From the NCBI GenBank assembly GCA_012064385.1, contig QRDG01000129.1, positions 2,097,015 through 2,161,014 of the forward strand: a stretch of DNA of 64,000 nt, in the 5' to 3' direction. Positions 36,340 through 47,045 of this stretch are shown here, in pieces; position 1 is the first letter of the stretch; each line of letters starts with the position of its first letter. Both the position numbers and the translations under genes were made by a program. This DNA is from Puccinellia tenuiflora (lineage: Eukaryota > Streptophyta > Magnoliopsida > Poales > Poaceae). The notes under the pieces were generated by a model that was given only the letters and a program-made list of their open reading frames with translations, was not told the DNA's origin and made no database searches.

Positions 36340-36728
36340 AGGACTGCCTGTAGGAAACCCTTTCTATTGGTCGATGTCGAGTCTAGTGTTGTGAAAATTA
36401 TTTATAACCTAAAAAAGAGTTGTGAAAACCTTCTTCGGATTCTTTTACTCCTCATCCAACTCGCTCTACTCTGATATCTTATCTCTATTTGTTTTAATTG
36501 TGGTGTTGAAGTTTAGGTTCTCGGGGTTGGGTTCTAACCGTCCAGTGTTTGTCTCGGGTCAGTTGTTTCCGTTTGCTATCGCCGCGATGTCGTGAGGTCA
36601 CCCGTGGTTGCCTTAATCTGTTTTTGTGCTAGTGCCATCTTAAATCTCTATATCTGGAAGGACCCTAATGATCTATCCTAACCGTTCGGAGTTGGTTACT
36701 AACTATTTCCTTGTTCCAAATCTTCAGA

Positions 36729-37283
36729 ATGGCTCCTACTCGCCGTGGTAACCCAGGCGATCCTGATCCACCGCCGCCACCCTCAATGGCGGAGGTTCTG
36801 ATGGCTATCGAGGAGAACCGGCTGCGAAATGAGCGTCTGCTCGAGCAGTTGGTGCAACAAGGGGCTAGGAGGAACAATGACTGCAACACTCTCACCGAGT
36901 TCTTCCGGTCCCAACCTCCCACATTCTCTGAAGCTAAAGAGCCGCTTGATGCGGATGATTGGCTGAGAGCCCTCGAGCGCAAGTTCGCGGCCTTGCATGT
37001 GCCGGTGGCCGAACAAGTCAACTTCGCCACCTATGTGCTGAATGGAGCCGCTGGCTCTTGGTGGAAGAGCCACATGTCAATGTTTGATGCTGGCCACGTC
37101 TTCACCTGGGCGGAGTTCCGCACCGCCTTCCGTGCGGCATATATCCCCAAGCCTGTCATGGACCTCAAGAGGAGGGAGTTCCTGGATCTGACCCAGGGAT
37201 ACATGGACGTCCAAGCTTATGGGCGAGAGTTCAACCACCTCTCCCCTTACTCCCCTCGAGACGTGACCAACGATGAGGACAAG
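36729..37283 (+). pseudogene. Chromovirus gag, 5' part, cut by a solo LTR
   Basis: The gag starts at ATG 36729 (MAPTRRGNPGDPDPPPPPSM). The capsid domain shows AAGSWWKSHMSMF, FTWAEFRTAFRAAYIPKPV and LTQGYMDVQAYGREFNHLSPY. The frame is broken right after DVTNDEDK by the solo LTR at 37284 and resumes at 38831 with KQYLFRKGLAPRL. Upstream of the ATG, 36340-36728 is the untranslated leader. Confidence 0.9.
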
Positions 37284-38830
37284 TGATGCATGTAAAATGC
37301 ATACATGAACTTTGCACTATAATACTTATATTCTATTCATATTTGCATCATATAAGGGGTATATTACTGTTATTTAATGATTTTTGGTAATTAATAATGA
37401 TTTCCCCTTTTTATGGAATTAATCCTGCGCAGGCAGAAAACCCCTATTTCTTTCCTTATTTGTTTCAGGGCCTTAACGACGTCATAATGAGCTGAAAATT
37501 TACGGGGATCACTATTTTGGAAGGAGGAAGACCTAGGAGCGAAAGAAGCAAGCGCACGGAGGCCGGAGGGGCAGAAGAGGGTGCCCCACGCGGCCTGGTA
37601 CTGTAGCTGCGTGGGCCCACCTATTTTGGCCCTCGTGGCCCCGTTTGCGTCGATCCTTCGCCCTAAAGCTTCCTCGTGACCTAAAAACGACTATAAAAAT
37701 AGTCCCCCGACGTTTTCCAGAGGGAGGTGGCAGAGAAACACAAAACCAGAAACAGAGAGACAGAAGGCTGCCGCCGGAGAAGATCGGAGGGGGGAAACGC
37801 CGCCGGAATCACCACCGGAGGTCTTCTCCATCCCCCCTCCGGAGTCTCCATCAACACCACCGCCATCTCCATCACCATCTTCGTGATCCACTTCATCCCC
37901 CTCATAGTTTGAGATTGTTTGATCCCTAGCTATTGTCTAAGTGCTATTCTACATGTTTGTGAATTGCTACTTGTCATTGTTTTGTGGGGAGATCATAGTT
38001 TCAGATTGTGTTGTATCACTTGTACCACTGAATCATATCATGTCTTGGCGTTGTGAGTAGTTCTCTCATGTTCCTGGGGGTATAGGATGAATTGGCAATG
38101 ATTTTTATATAACATGTGTTGGTATTTTGTCTAGTTTTTATCTTTGATGTAATTCTATGATGGTGTTGTGCGAACGTCGACTGCATATCACTTCACCTAT
38201 ATGGGCTCATAGGAGAACACCATAATGTAATGAATTGAGGAGGACTTAGGGGGACAAGCAAACCTGAGACTGAGTTATGAAGTTATTTTATGGGGTATTA
38301 GTATCGGGGACCTTAAAGATTAATGCTATGGTGGGACTTTATGTCTTAATAACTCTTGTGCGGTCATTTACTTGGCCACATAATCCATCATAAGAGGTTT
38401 AGTTTATTCATTTAGCTATTCCTAATTATGGCTCCATCCAAAGAAGATTAAAACTTGACAAAATGTTTACCTTGTTGTTCTAGAAATATTTATGCCATGA
38501 AGTCTAAGTAGCCCTTGGGAACTCTCTTCACCTATAAGAAACACACACTTCAGCTTGTCCTCTTGTTGCATAGAGGATTGGGCTTTCTCTCTTTGAGAGC
38601 TTTCACTTGTCATATTTCATTCTCAGCATTTTACTTTATTGCAAACTCTACACCAAAAACCCTAAAACACTTGCATCATTTAATCATTTTAGTTTGTCTA
38701 GTGCATAGATAATAAGGGAAGTGACACTCTTATTTGAGAGGATAAATACTTATACCTTCTACTCCTCGTGGGATTGATACTATACTTACACATCGAAGAC
38801 TTCAACGATCCCCTATACTTGTGGGTATCA
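37284..38830. mobile_element. Solo LTR inside the chromovirus gag
   Basis: This 1547-bp LTR begins TGATGCATGTAAAATGCAT and ends CTATACTTGTGGGTATCA. It is flanked by a perfect 5-bp duplication ACAAG (37279-37283 and 38831-38835) inside the gag reading frame. Read on the minus strand, TGATACCCACAAGTATAGGG is a familiar LTR start in Triticeae copia/gypsy elements. No internal region or second LTR is present. It contains a GC-rich segment at 37530-37880 and is otherwise AT-rich and noncoding. Confidence 0.92.
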
Positions 38831-40545
38831 ACAAGCAATATCTGTTCCGCAAGGGGCTCGCACCTCGGCTCCATTATGAGATCTTGCCCTTCAAGTTCCA
38901 GTCCTACCAGGATCTCACTATGGAGCAGGGTAGGAAGGAGCTAGAGTCTTCCAAGAGGCCAGCTCCCATGGACAATCAGAGCTCCTCTTCTTCTGAGGGC
39001 AAGAAGCGCAGGGTTTTTGTGCCCTTCAGTGTTGTGCCTCGTGCTCCCTTCGCGCCAAGGCCTTCAGGGTACAGGCCACCTCCGCCTCGCCTAGCTACCT
39101 CGACCTTGGGTGCAGCTGGAAGTGGCTTCCGTCCTCAGCTGCCTCCACCACCACCGAGGCCCACTTGCTACAGCTGTGGCCAGCCTGGGCACTACTCCAG
39201 GGAGTGTCCCCAGAAGGCACCAGCTACCTCAGCACCTGCACCAGCTCCCTCTACACCAGCCGCCAAGGCCATGACTGTCAGTCGTGGCCGCCTGAACCAC
39301 GCCTCGGCTGAAGGAGTGGAAGAGGACCCCGGTGTTCTCATGGGTACGCTTCGAATCAATGCATATCCAGCTTCAGTCTTGTTTGATTCTGGAGCATCGC
39401 ATTCATTCATATCCATAGCATTTGCACACAACCATCAAATACCATTTGTGAACATGGACTCCCCTCTAGTGTTCAAGACCCCAGGCTCTAGTTGGCATAC
39501 TAAATGGATCGCTCCTGAGGTTCAGGTTTCCATAGGTTCAATACCCTTTCCGTTCTCATTGATAGCCCTGAAGTCAGATGGGCTAGATGTTATTCTGGGC
39601 ATGGACTGGTTAGTCAAATATCAGGCCAACTTGAATTGCGCTGACAAGACTGTCACAGTGATCCACCCAACCTACGGGCTAGTGCGTTACTGGTCCCCAA
39701 CTTCTGCAACTCCATCCGCAGTCACTCCTCTCTCTCCGAAGATCAGTCTATATTTTATGGAAGGAACCACCCCACCTGAAATGCATGAAGTAGCGGAGGT
39801 GTGTGATTTCCCCGATGTCTTTCCGGAGGAATTGCCTAGCATGCCACCTGACCGAAGTGTGGAATTTGTCATTGACTTGGTTCCGGGGACTGCTCCAATT
39901 TCCAAAAGGCCCTACCGCATGCCAGCGGAAGAGCTAACTGAGCTGAAGAAACAAATTGATGAATTGGTGAAGGAATTCATCCGGCCGAGTAGTTCACCCT
40001 GGGGCTGTCCGGTCATCTTTGTCAAGAAGAGGCATTCAAATGTTCCTCGTCTGGTTGTTGATTACCGCCCTCTGAATGCGGTAACCATCAAGAACAAGTA
40101 TCCTATTCCTCGAATAACTGACCTATTCGATCAGCTAGCTGGTGCAACGGTATTCTCCAAGATGGATCTGAGGTTAGGTTACCATCAGATCAAGATCAGA
40201 AAGGAGGATATTCCGAAGACGGCTTTCACTACTCGCTATGGCCTATATGAGTATACCGTCATGTCTTTTGGCCTCACCAATGCTCCAGCTACATTTATGA
40301 GGCTAATGAACTCCATCTTCCACAAGTACCTCGACAAGTTCGTCATAATTTACATCGATGACATCCTTGTCTACTCCAAAACCGAAGAAGAACATGCTGA
40401 GCATCTTCGGCTGGTTCTGACCAAGCTCTGTGATCACCGCCTCTATGCCAAGTTCTCCAAGTGTGAGTTTTGGCTAAAGGAGCTCATATTCCTAGGTCAT
40501 GTGGTGTCAGCTGCTGGAGTGGCTGTGATACCAGACAAGATTTAG
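38831..40545 (+). pseudogene. Chromovirus gag end, protease and RT (first part)
   Basis: The frame resumes after the solo LTR with the gag C-terminus, including a CCHC zinc knuckle CYSCGQPGHYSREC (about 39167-39210). The protease follows with LFDSGASHSFIS and DVILGMDWL, then RT with VDYRPLNAVTIKNKYPIPRI, KMDLRLGYHQIKI, FGLTNAPATFMRLMN and the catalytic YIDDILVYSK (about 40350). It ends at an in-frame TAG (40543-40545) where homologues have a sense codon (DKI-x-AILDWPTP). The same frame continues beyond. Confidence 0.93.
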
Positions 40546-42636
40546 GCAATCCTGGACTGGCCTACTCCAAAGTCCGTCAAAGACATCCGTAGTTTCCTTG
40601 GATTGGCGGGTTATTACCGCCGATTCATCGAGGGCTTTTCCAAGATAGCCAAGGCACTGACTGACTTCCTCAAGAAAAATAAACAGTTTGTGTGGTCAGA
40701 CAAAGCTGAAGAGAGTTTCCAAACCCTCAGAGTCAAACTCACGACCACCCCGGTGCTTGTCCTTCCTGACACAGCCAAGGACTTCGTTGTCTATTGTGAT
40801 GCCTCTTTGCAAGGCTTGGGCTGTGTGCTAATGCAAGAAGGCCATGTGGTAGCCTATGCCTCCCGACAACTCAAACCGCATGAGCACAACTATCCAACTC
40901 ATGATTTAGAGCTTGCTGCCGTGGTTCATGCTCTGAAGCAATGGAGGCCCTACCTGTTGGGCAACCGTTGTGAAATCTACTCTGATCATCAAAGTCTGAA
41001 ATATCTCTTCACCCAGCCGGATATGAATCTGAGACAGAGAAGATGGTTGGAATTAATCAAGGACTATGATGTGACCCTCAACTATCAGCCCGGCAAGGCC
41101 AACGTCGTGGCATATGCTCTGAGTCGCAAGGCTTATTGCAACACCTTGATGGTTGAAAAGGCCCAACCTACTCTCCATGAGGAATTTGCTCGGTTGAATC
41201 TGGAGATTGTTCCCTCCGGGTATCTAGCTAACCTGGAGATCAAATCTACTCTTGAGGATGAAATCAAGGCAGCCCAGCAACATGATGCTGGCATCCGCAA
41301 GATCAAAAAGAATATCGCAAGTGGGAAGGCCAAGTGTTTTTCTGTTGATGACTCCGGTGTTGTCTATTTTGGGAACCGTCTTGTGGTGCCCAAGAGGGGA
41401 AATACCAAGGGGTTTATACTCCAATAAGCACATGAATCTCCCATATCCATCCATCCTGGTAGCACCAAAATGTACCAAGACCTCCGCAGCAAATTCTGGT
41501 GGACTCGCATGAAGCGGGAAATTGCCAAGTATGTTGCTGAATGCGACGTCTGTCGCCGAGTGAAAGCTGAACATCAAAGGCCCGCTGGCACTCTTCGCCC
41601 CATAGCCATTCCCGAGTGGAAATGGGATGAAGTTGGTATGGATTTCATCACTGGTTTCCCAAGGTCACAAAAGGGCAATAATGCCATCTGGGTCGTCATC
41701 GATCGTCTATCCAAGGTAGCCCATTTCCTTCCGGTTCGCGAGGATATAACAGCAAAGCAATTGGCTGATTTGTATGTTGCCCGCATTGTTCCTCTCCATG
41801 GTGTTCCACTGAGGATCATCTCCGACTGTGGGAGCCTATTCGTATCCAGATTCTGGCAGAGTTTCCAAAATGCTATGGGAACCCGTCTCAATTTCAGCAC
41901 AGCCTATCACCCCCAATCTGATGGACAGACTGAAAGAGTGAATCAAGTTCTTGAGGACATGCTTCGGGCATGTGTTATCTCCTTCGGTAAGGGTTGGGAA
42001 AAATATCTCCCCCTCACCGAGTTCTCCTACAACAACAGTTATCAGGCTAGCCTCCAAATGGCTCCATTTGAGGTTCTCTATGGGAGAAAATGTAGGACTC
42101 CTCTAAATTGGTCTGAAACCGGAGAGAGGCCACTCTTCGGCCCCGATGTGATCAATGTGGCTAAAGAAAAGGTCCGTATCATCCGGGAAAATCTCAAGAT
42201 TGCCCAATCCAGACAAAAGAGCTATTATGGTAAGCATCATCAAGAGGTTCACTATGAAATTGGTGATAAACCCTATCTTCGAGTCTCACCCCTCCGAGGT
42301 GTTCGTCGCTTCGGGATAAAGGGAAAATTGGCACCTTGCTATGTTGGTCCTTTCACTGTCCTAGCCAAGCGAGGAGATCTATCCTACCAACTCGAGCTAC
42401 CCTCAAACTTTCCGGATGTGCACGATGTGTTTCATGTCTCCCAACTTCGTCGTTGCTTCAAAGATCCTATCCGTGGGGTTGATCATGAGGTGTTGGACAT
42501 CCAGGAGGATTTGACTTACAGTGAGCATCCTGTCCGCATCTTGGATGAAGCGGAAAGGAAGACCCGCAACAAGACCATCAAGTTCCTCAAAATACAATGG
42601 TCTAACCATTCCGAAGAAGAAGCGACTTGGGAGTGA
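40546..42636 (+). pseudogene. Chromovirus RT end, RNase H, integrase, chromodomain-like end
   Basis: In the same frame come RT/RNase H (FLGLAGYYRRFIEGFSKIAK, VYCDASLQGLGCVLMQ, YSDHQSLKYLFTQ), interrupted by TAA at 41425-41427 (LQ-stop-AHESP). The integrase follows: CDVCRRVKAEHQRPAG, WDEVGMDFITGFPRSQKGNN, HGVPLRIISDCGSLFVSRFW, then YHPQSDGQTERVNQVLEDML. The C-terminus (TIKFLKIQWSNHSEEEATWE) has the W/EEATWE end of a chromodomain and stops at TGA 42634-42636, apparently a mutated CGA (WERE). At least three premature stops make the element non-autonomous. Confidence 0.92.
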
Positions 42637-42719
42637 GAAACTAGTCTTCGTCAGGAATATCCCGCCTTCTTCACTCAAGCCTAGAATCTCGAGATGAGAT
42701 TCCTGTAAGGGGGTAGATT

Positions 42720-45700
42720 TGTAACAGCCCCAATTTGATACTGAAAAATACGAAGAATTTTTCCACTTTTTGCATTCATGTTTGCATCATGGCATGCATT
42801 GGAATTTGTCACTTCTAACAATCCACATTGAAAGCAATTACAATGGGGAAGCAAAACCTTCTCAAACTCCAACCCCAAATGCATTTGCTCATCTTGGAAA
42901 TCAAATAAATTTGAACTTCCAATTTGTTTGGGAAGTTCCAATAATCCAATTATAATTCTTGTCAAAAGAAAAATTCTTGACAAGCAAAGAAATAAAAATC
43001 TGAGAATTCAAAATGGTTCAAATAAACTTGGAATTTTGAAACCAAGTTAAACTTTCCAAAAATTCAAAATAAAATTATGGGGATCTTCATTAATATATCA
43101 CGAGCCTCCATGAATATTTTCATTATTTTTGAAAATGTTTAAGTACTCCAGATAAATACATTTTGGAAATTATTAAAAACTTGCCTTAATTAAACCCTGT
43201 GAACAAATGTTGTCCAAAAACAATTTAAATTGCAACCCCAATTTTTGTGGAGCTTCTAGATGATAATGAGAGCCCACATGAATTTTTGCAGAATTTTAGA
43301 AATTGGTTTGGGGCCTCAATTAAAAATCACTAAACTTCTGCTGGACCTGTTTGCAATTAAATTAAATGGTGCCAGGGGGGTTTTTGCGAAAAACATCTTC
43401 TTCTCCACACTGTCGCCACAGGGCCAGCGCCCATGCCGCCCTGCCGTCCGATGCCGCTGCCTAGCGCCATGCCGCCCGTTCCCTGGTGGACAAGGAGGAC
43501 GCCCACGACGCCCTGCTCCCATTCCACCTGCTTCTCCGTTCCCCTCATTTTTCTCTCTCCCGAGACCGAGCTCCTCCATTGCCGCCGTTGCCGCCGCTCA
43601 CCGCCATCGCTTGGAGCCTCCCCTAATAGATCGACGCGGGGGAATCGGTCCGCCGCGTCCTCCTCTCCCTCCCCACCGGCGGAATCGAGCCGGGAACGCT
43701 CGAATTGTCGCCGGCGTCTTCTTCTTCCGCGTCGGCCGGGTGCCAGCGAGCACGCGCGCGTCGCCTCCGCCCTCCTCCGTCACCGACGCGAGTGCCCACG
43801 CTATGAGGGTGAGCTCGCCGTTCTTTTTGTCTCTCTTCCGCTCCCCCTCTCCCTCTCCTCGCCGCCGGGCAACGTACTCCATCGCCGCCCCGCCATTGCC
43901 GTGCTCCCGGCCTGGGCACCGGCCTGTCCGGCCAGGAGGCCGGCTGGCTCAGGCAGCTGCCCGACCTGGTCTCGGCTTGGGCCGGCCGAAGGCCGGAGGC
44001 CTCGGGCACCATCCCGGCCTGGATCCCCAGTCTGGGCCGGCCAAAGGCCGGACGCTTCGGGAGCCTGCCCGGCCTGTGGCCCGGCCTGGCCGGCTGAAGG
44101 CCGGCCTGTCTGCAGTTTGATTTTTCCTTTTTGGAAAATAAACCAAAGTAAAATATTTAAATATTGCTCCAAATTTAGCAAATCAAATATCAAATTGTTC
44201 AGAAAAACAATACCTACCTGTTGGTAACATTGCCATGCTCCTTTGAGTAAAATATTTTTGCTGTTTATTAAGAATTACTAAAATGGCATAAATAATACCT
44301 ATTTTGGGAAAAATCATAACTTGATAAATAATTAACCAAAAATTGTGAATAGAATATCAAAGTGATCAGCATGTCAAATGCCATCAAACCATGCTAATAT
44401 CATACCATGAAAACAAATTTTCCTTTGAAGCGATTCTTTAATTGGTTAAAAGAATTAAATTCAAATAAATATTTAATTCGCTATTTATTCATCGAAACTC
44501 GGAAAATTACAAATAAGGTACCAAAAAGGATCAGAAGAACAATACCTATCTAATCATGTCATGTTCATGCATATTTAATCCACTTCTTAGTAATGTAATA
44601 ATTTATAAGCAATAAGGGCATTAAGTTAAATATGGGGTTGCTTCCAAATAATTGCCCTAATTATTTGGCACTCCATTTAATATTGTTAGTTAAATTATAT
44701 GTTGAGGTCATTGCATGAACTTGACATGCCATCACGATTGTGCATTGCACCTCTTCTTCGTGTTATTTATTTGCTCTTCTGTTATTTGCTTGGGTATCGA
44801 TAGATTCAGGAGTCGAGGGTTCGCCTACCTACCCCGACGAGCCGTACTACACGCCCCGTCAACAAGGCAAGAGATAACCTAACCTTCTTGGAATATAGCC
44901 TCCTATTGTTTTATGCAATTATTTTATCCACCATAATATTGCATTCGATTCCAATGTCAGTTTTTGATCAAAACATAGAGTATCCTATGATATGCATTGT
45001 CCCCTGAACCATCACATGTTTCCCCTCCTATGAACCATAGGTTTGATGTGTTGGCCGGATATAGAGATATAATTGTTGTATATATATATGCTTAGCTATG
45101 CTTAGCCATGCTTAGTCGAATGCTATATTGTCCGTTGATTAAATTCCATACTTATGATGTTGATGGAATGTTTCGGACAAGGTGGTTACTTGTGATTCTT
45201 AATTAAATTGCTTAAAAGGCTTGGATGAGTTGCCATCGGGGATGGTGTTTTGCCTCATTCTTGCCCCTAAGTGCGAGTTCTTGTCTTCGGAACCAAGGTT
45301 TGAGCGTGCTGCCATTGGTGGGGACATATGGAATCCTCTTTAACTAAATAACTTGTGCGGGCGTATCCAAGGGTCCTCTAGTTTGCTATTTCCATTTGCG
45401 TGTGAGTGTGTGGGTGGAAAAAGAAACGATGAGGATGGTGGTGTTTAGGGCGTGGCGATGGGGGCAGGGGCTGAAATAGGCTAGATAAACTTGTCCTGTC
45501 GCCACAGATGATCCTTGGATAGTCTCATGCGAGGTAAATGTTTAACCGCGCCCACTTGCCAGCTTTCCCCGGAAGAGAGCTAATCAGGCGAGCCGGACGG
45601 TACCGGTGGGTAAATTAGTACACCCCTGCAGAGTTTAATCTTTTCGAAAAGCCGTGTCCCCGGTTATGGACGCCTTGAGAATGGATTTACGAGATCATAG

Positions 45701-46543
45701 ATAACCTTAACTTAATTAATTAATTTGGCAGCTAGAGGTTGCATTTTCAACGTGTGATGAAAGGTTCATTTCCTCGAGTGTGATTCGAGGGAGTGCCTTG
45801 GTGGAGATGAGAGGTTCTGGTTACAAGTTGGTTCAATGAGAACCGAAAATGAAAGTTTACTCTCTTATCCCTTTTATGAAAAACACTCTGAGTAGTCGAT
45901 GCCATGGGTCGTTTATATCTTTCTAAATGAAAACTAGCTTTATGCAAAATAACTACTATACCGCTTTAGAGCCTCCATCATCATTGGTCCTATATCGCCC
46001 TACTAAACTTGCGAGTACGTCGTACTCAGTCTCTCCTTGTTGATTATTACTTGTTTCACAGTAGGACGACACCGAGTAGACAGGTGGGTTCTTCGTGGAC
46101 ATCGACGAGTAGTCCGGGGTTTCCAGGTGGCAACTTGGGACGTCCTGGAACAGGCTGGCACGGGATGTTTATCTGTGGGCCTCTTAGGCCATATTTTGGA
46201 TCTTGTTGTTAGACAACACTACTTCGCTTTCGTATGATGTACTGATGGGTCTGTGACCTTTGTTTGTAATTTGTATCTTTCTCATATATGAGTTGCTATA
46301 TGATCTCTTTGTATCGTAGAGTCTGTGATGTGCCAGTTGTTCCGCAGTCTTGATCTCTCTACTATGCATGATAGCTATGTCTGAGCTTATTGCATGATTG
46401 AAGTGTTGCGTTGCCGATGATCCATTCCGAGCACGCCTGCCAAAGGTTTTGGCCTGGGATTGGTAACCCCAGTAACCTTCGATTGTGTATCATGACCGGT
46501 TGCACATAGCGTCATTGTATAGTTCTGGGGTCGGGACGCTACA
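42720..46543 (+). repeat. 3' LTR of the chromovirus (3.8 kb)
   Basis: It starts TGTAACAGCCCC after a short purine tract (TGTAAGGGGGTAGATT) and ends GGGACGCTACA. The 3824 bp are noncoding: AT-rich at the left, a GC-rich block at 43400-44110 with GGCCGGCC-rich imperfect repeats, AT-rich again, and then the part matching the 5' LTR remnants (45235-46543). It contains the CTTTTCGAAAAG palindrome at 45640-45651. Open frames at 43260-44227 are compositional artefacts. Confidence 0.92.
43900..44115. repeat. GGCCGGCC-rich imperfect repeats within the LTR
   Basis: Repeated words GGCCGG, GGCCGGCCGAAGGCCGG, GGCCGGCCAAAGGCCGG and GGCCGGCTGAAGGCCGG occur at about 60-base spacing. The block is self-complementary and very CpG-rich compared with the AT-rich rest of the LTR. 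Confidence 0.7.
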
Positions 46544-47045
46544 AGCCATGGATGCAAGAAGGTTTGGGAGATGGAAGGTTTGGGAGTGTTGGCGGCGAGT
46601 TGTGCGGCGAGCGTGGTGTGAGGCGAATGCGGAGGCACAAGGGAGGTAAAATAGGCGGGCCTGAAAGCGGCGGGAAGCCGAGGTGGCACGCGAGGAAGTG
46701 TGCGCCACTGCGTGGCCTCGCCGATTGGACACAATGGCTGGCGGACCGACATGTATTAAATGGGACTCGGGGGACGAGGTGATGAGGATGACGAAGCGGC
46801 GAGTCGCTGCCAGGGGGCCCGTTGGATCCTTCGCACACTTTCCCTTCTTTTCGCGCGCTTTTCTTTCTGCCGGCGCCCCCCAGGCGCAACCCAACGCCGT
46901 GTGGGAACGCCGAATCATTTTTAGGCTAAAACCGGCGAAAAATGTGGTCGTAGGGGGGCTACTGGGAGGAAAAACCCACGGTGACATGAAAAAAAAAGCA
47001 GAAAAGCGTGGGATGGGGGCTCTCGGGGACGGATGGAGATGCTCT
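46544..47045. mobile_element. Truncated GC-rich short-TIR DNA transposon
   Basis: This is the sequence into which the chromovirus 3' LTR abuts. Its right end, GGATGGAGATGCTC, is the mirror of the neighbouring element's terminus GAGCATCTCCAGTCGG. I read it as the right end of a related element cut at the left by the chromovirus. Sequence is GC-rich without a credible gene. Superfamily undetermined. Confidence 0.45.

Larger units (their letters stand above)
20002..46543 (+). mobile_element. Large Ty3-gypsy chromovirus (host of nested insertions)
   Basis: The outermost retrotransposon is bounded at the right by the 3' LTR end (GACGCTACA at 46543). Its 5' LTR survives only as 20002-20362 plus 35377-36324, interrupted by a solo LTR that itself holds a Tat element. 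The left part is lost beyond the minus-strand gypsy fragment. Order on +: 5' LTR remnant, initiator-Met-tRNA-type PBS (36328-36339), gag, protease, RT, RNase H, integrase with chromodomain-like end, purine tract, 3' LTR. By eye the two LTR copies differ at roughly 2-2.5% of aligned positions. LTRs of 3.8 kb with TGTAAC...GCTACA ends and a chromodomain suggest the Tekay/Del clade. Confidence 0.9.

Noticed and set aside
43260..44227. Overlapping 130-286-residue open frames in the chromovirus 3' LTR
   Set aside because: They arise from GC-rich repeat composition inside an LTR; no motif, and frames open on both strands at once.
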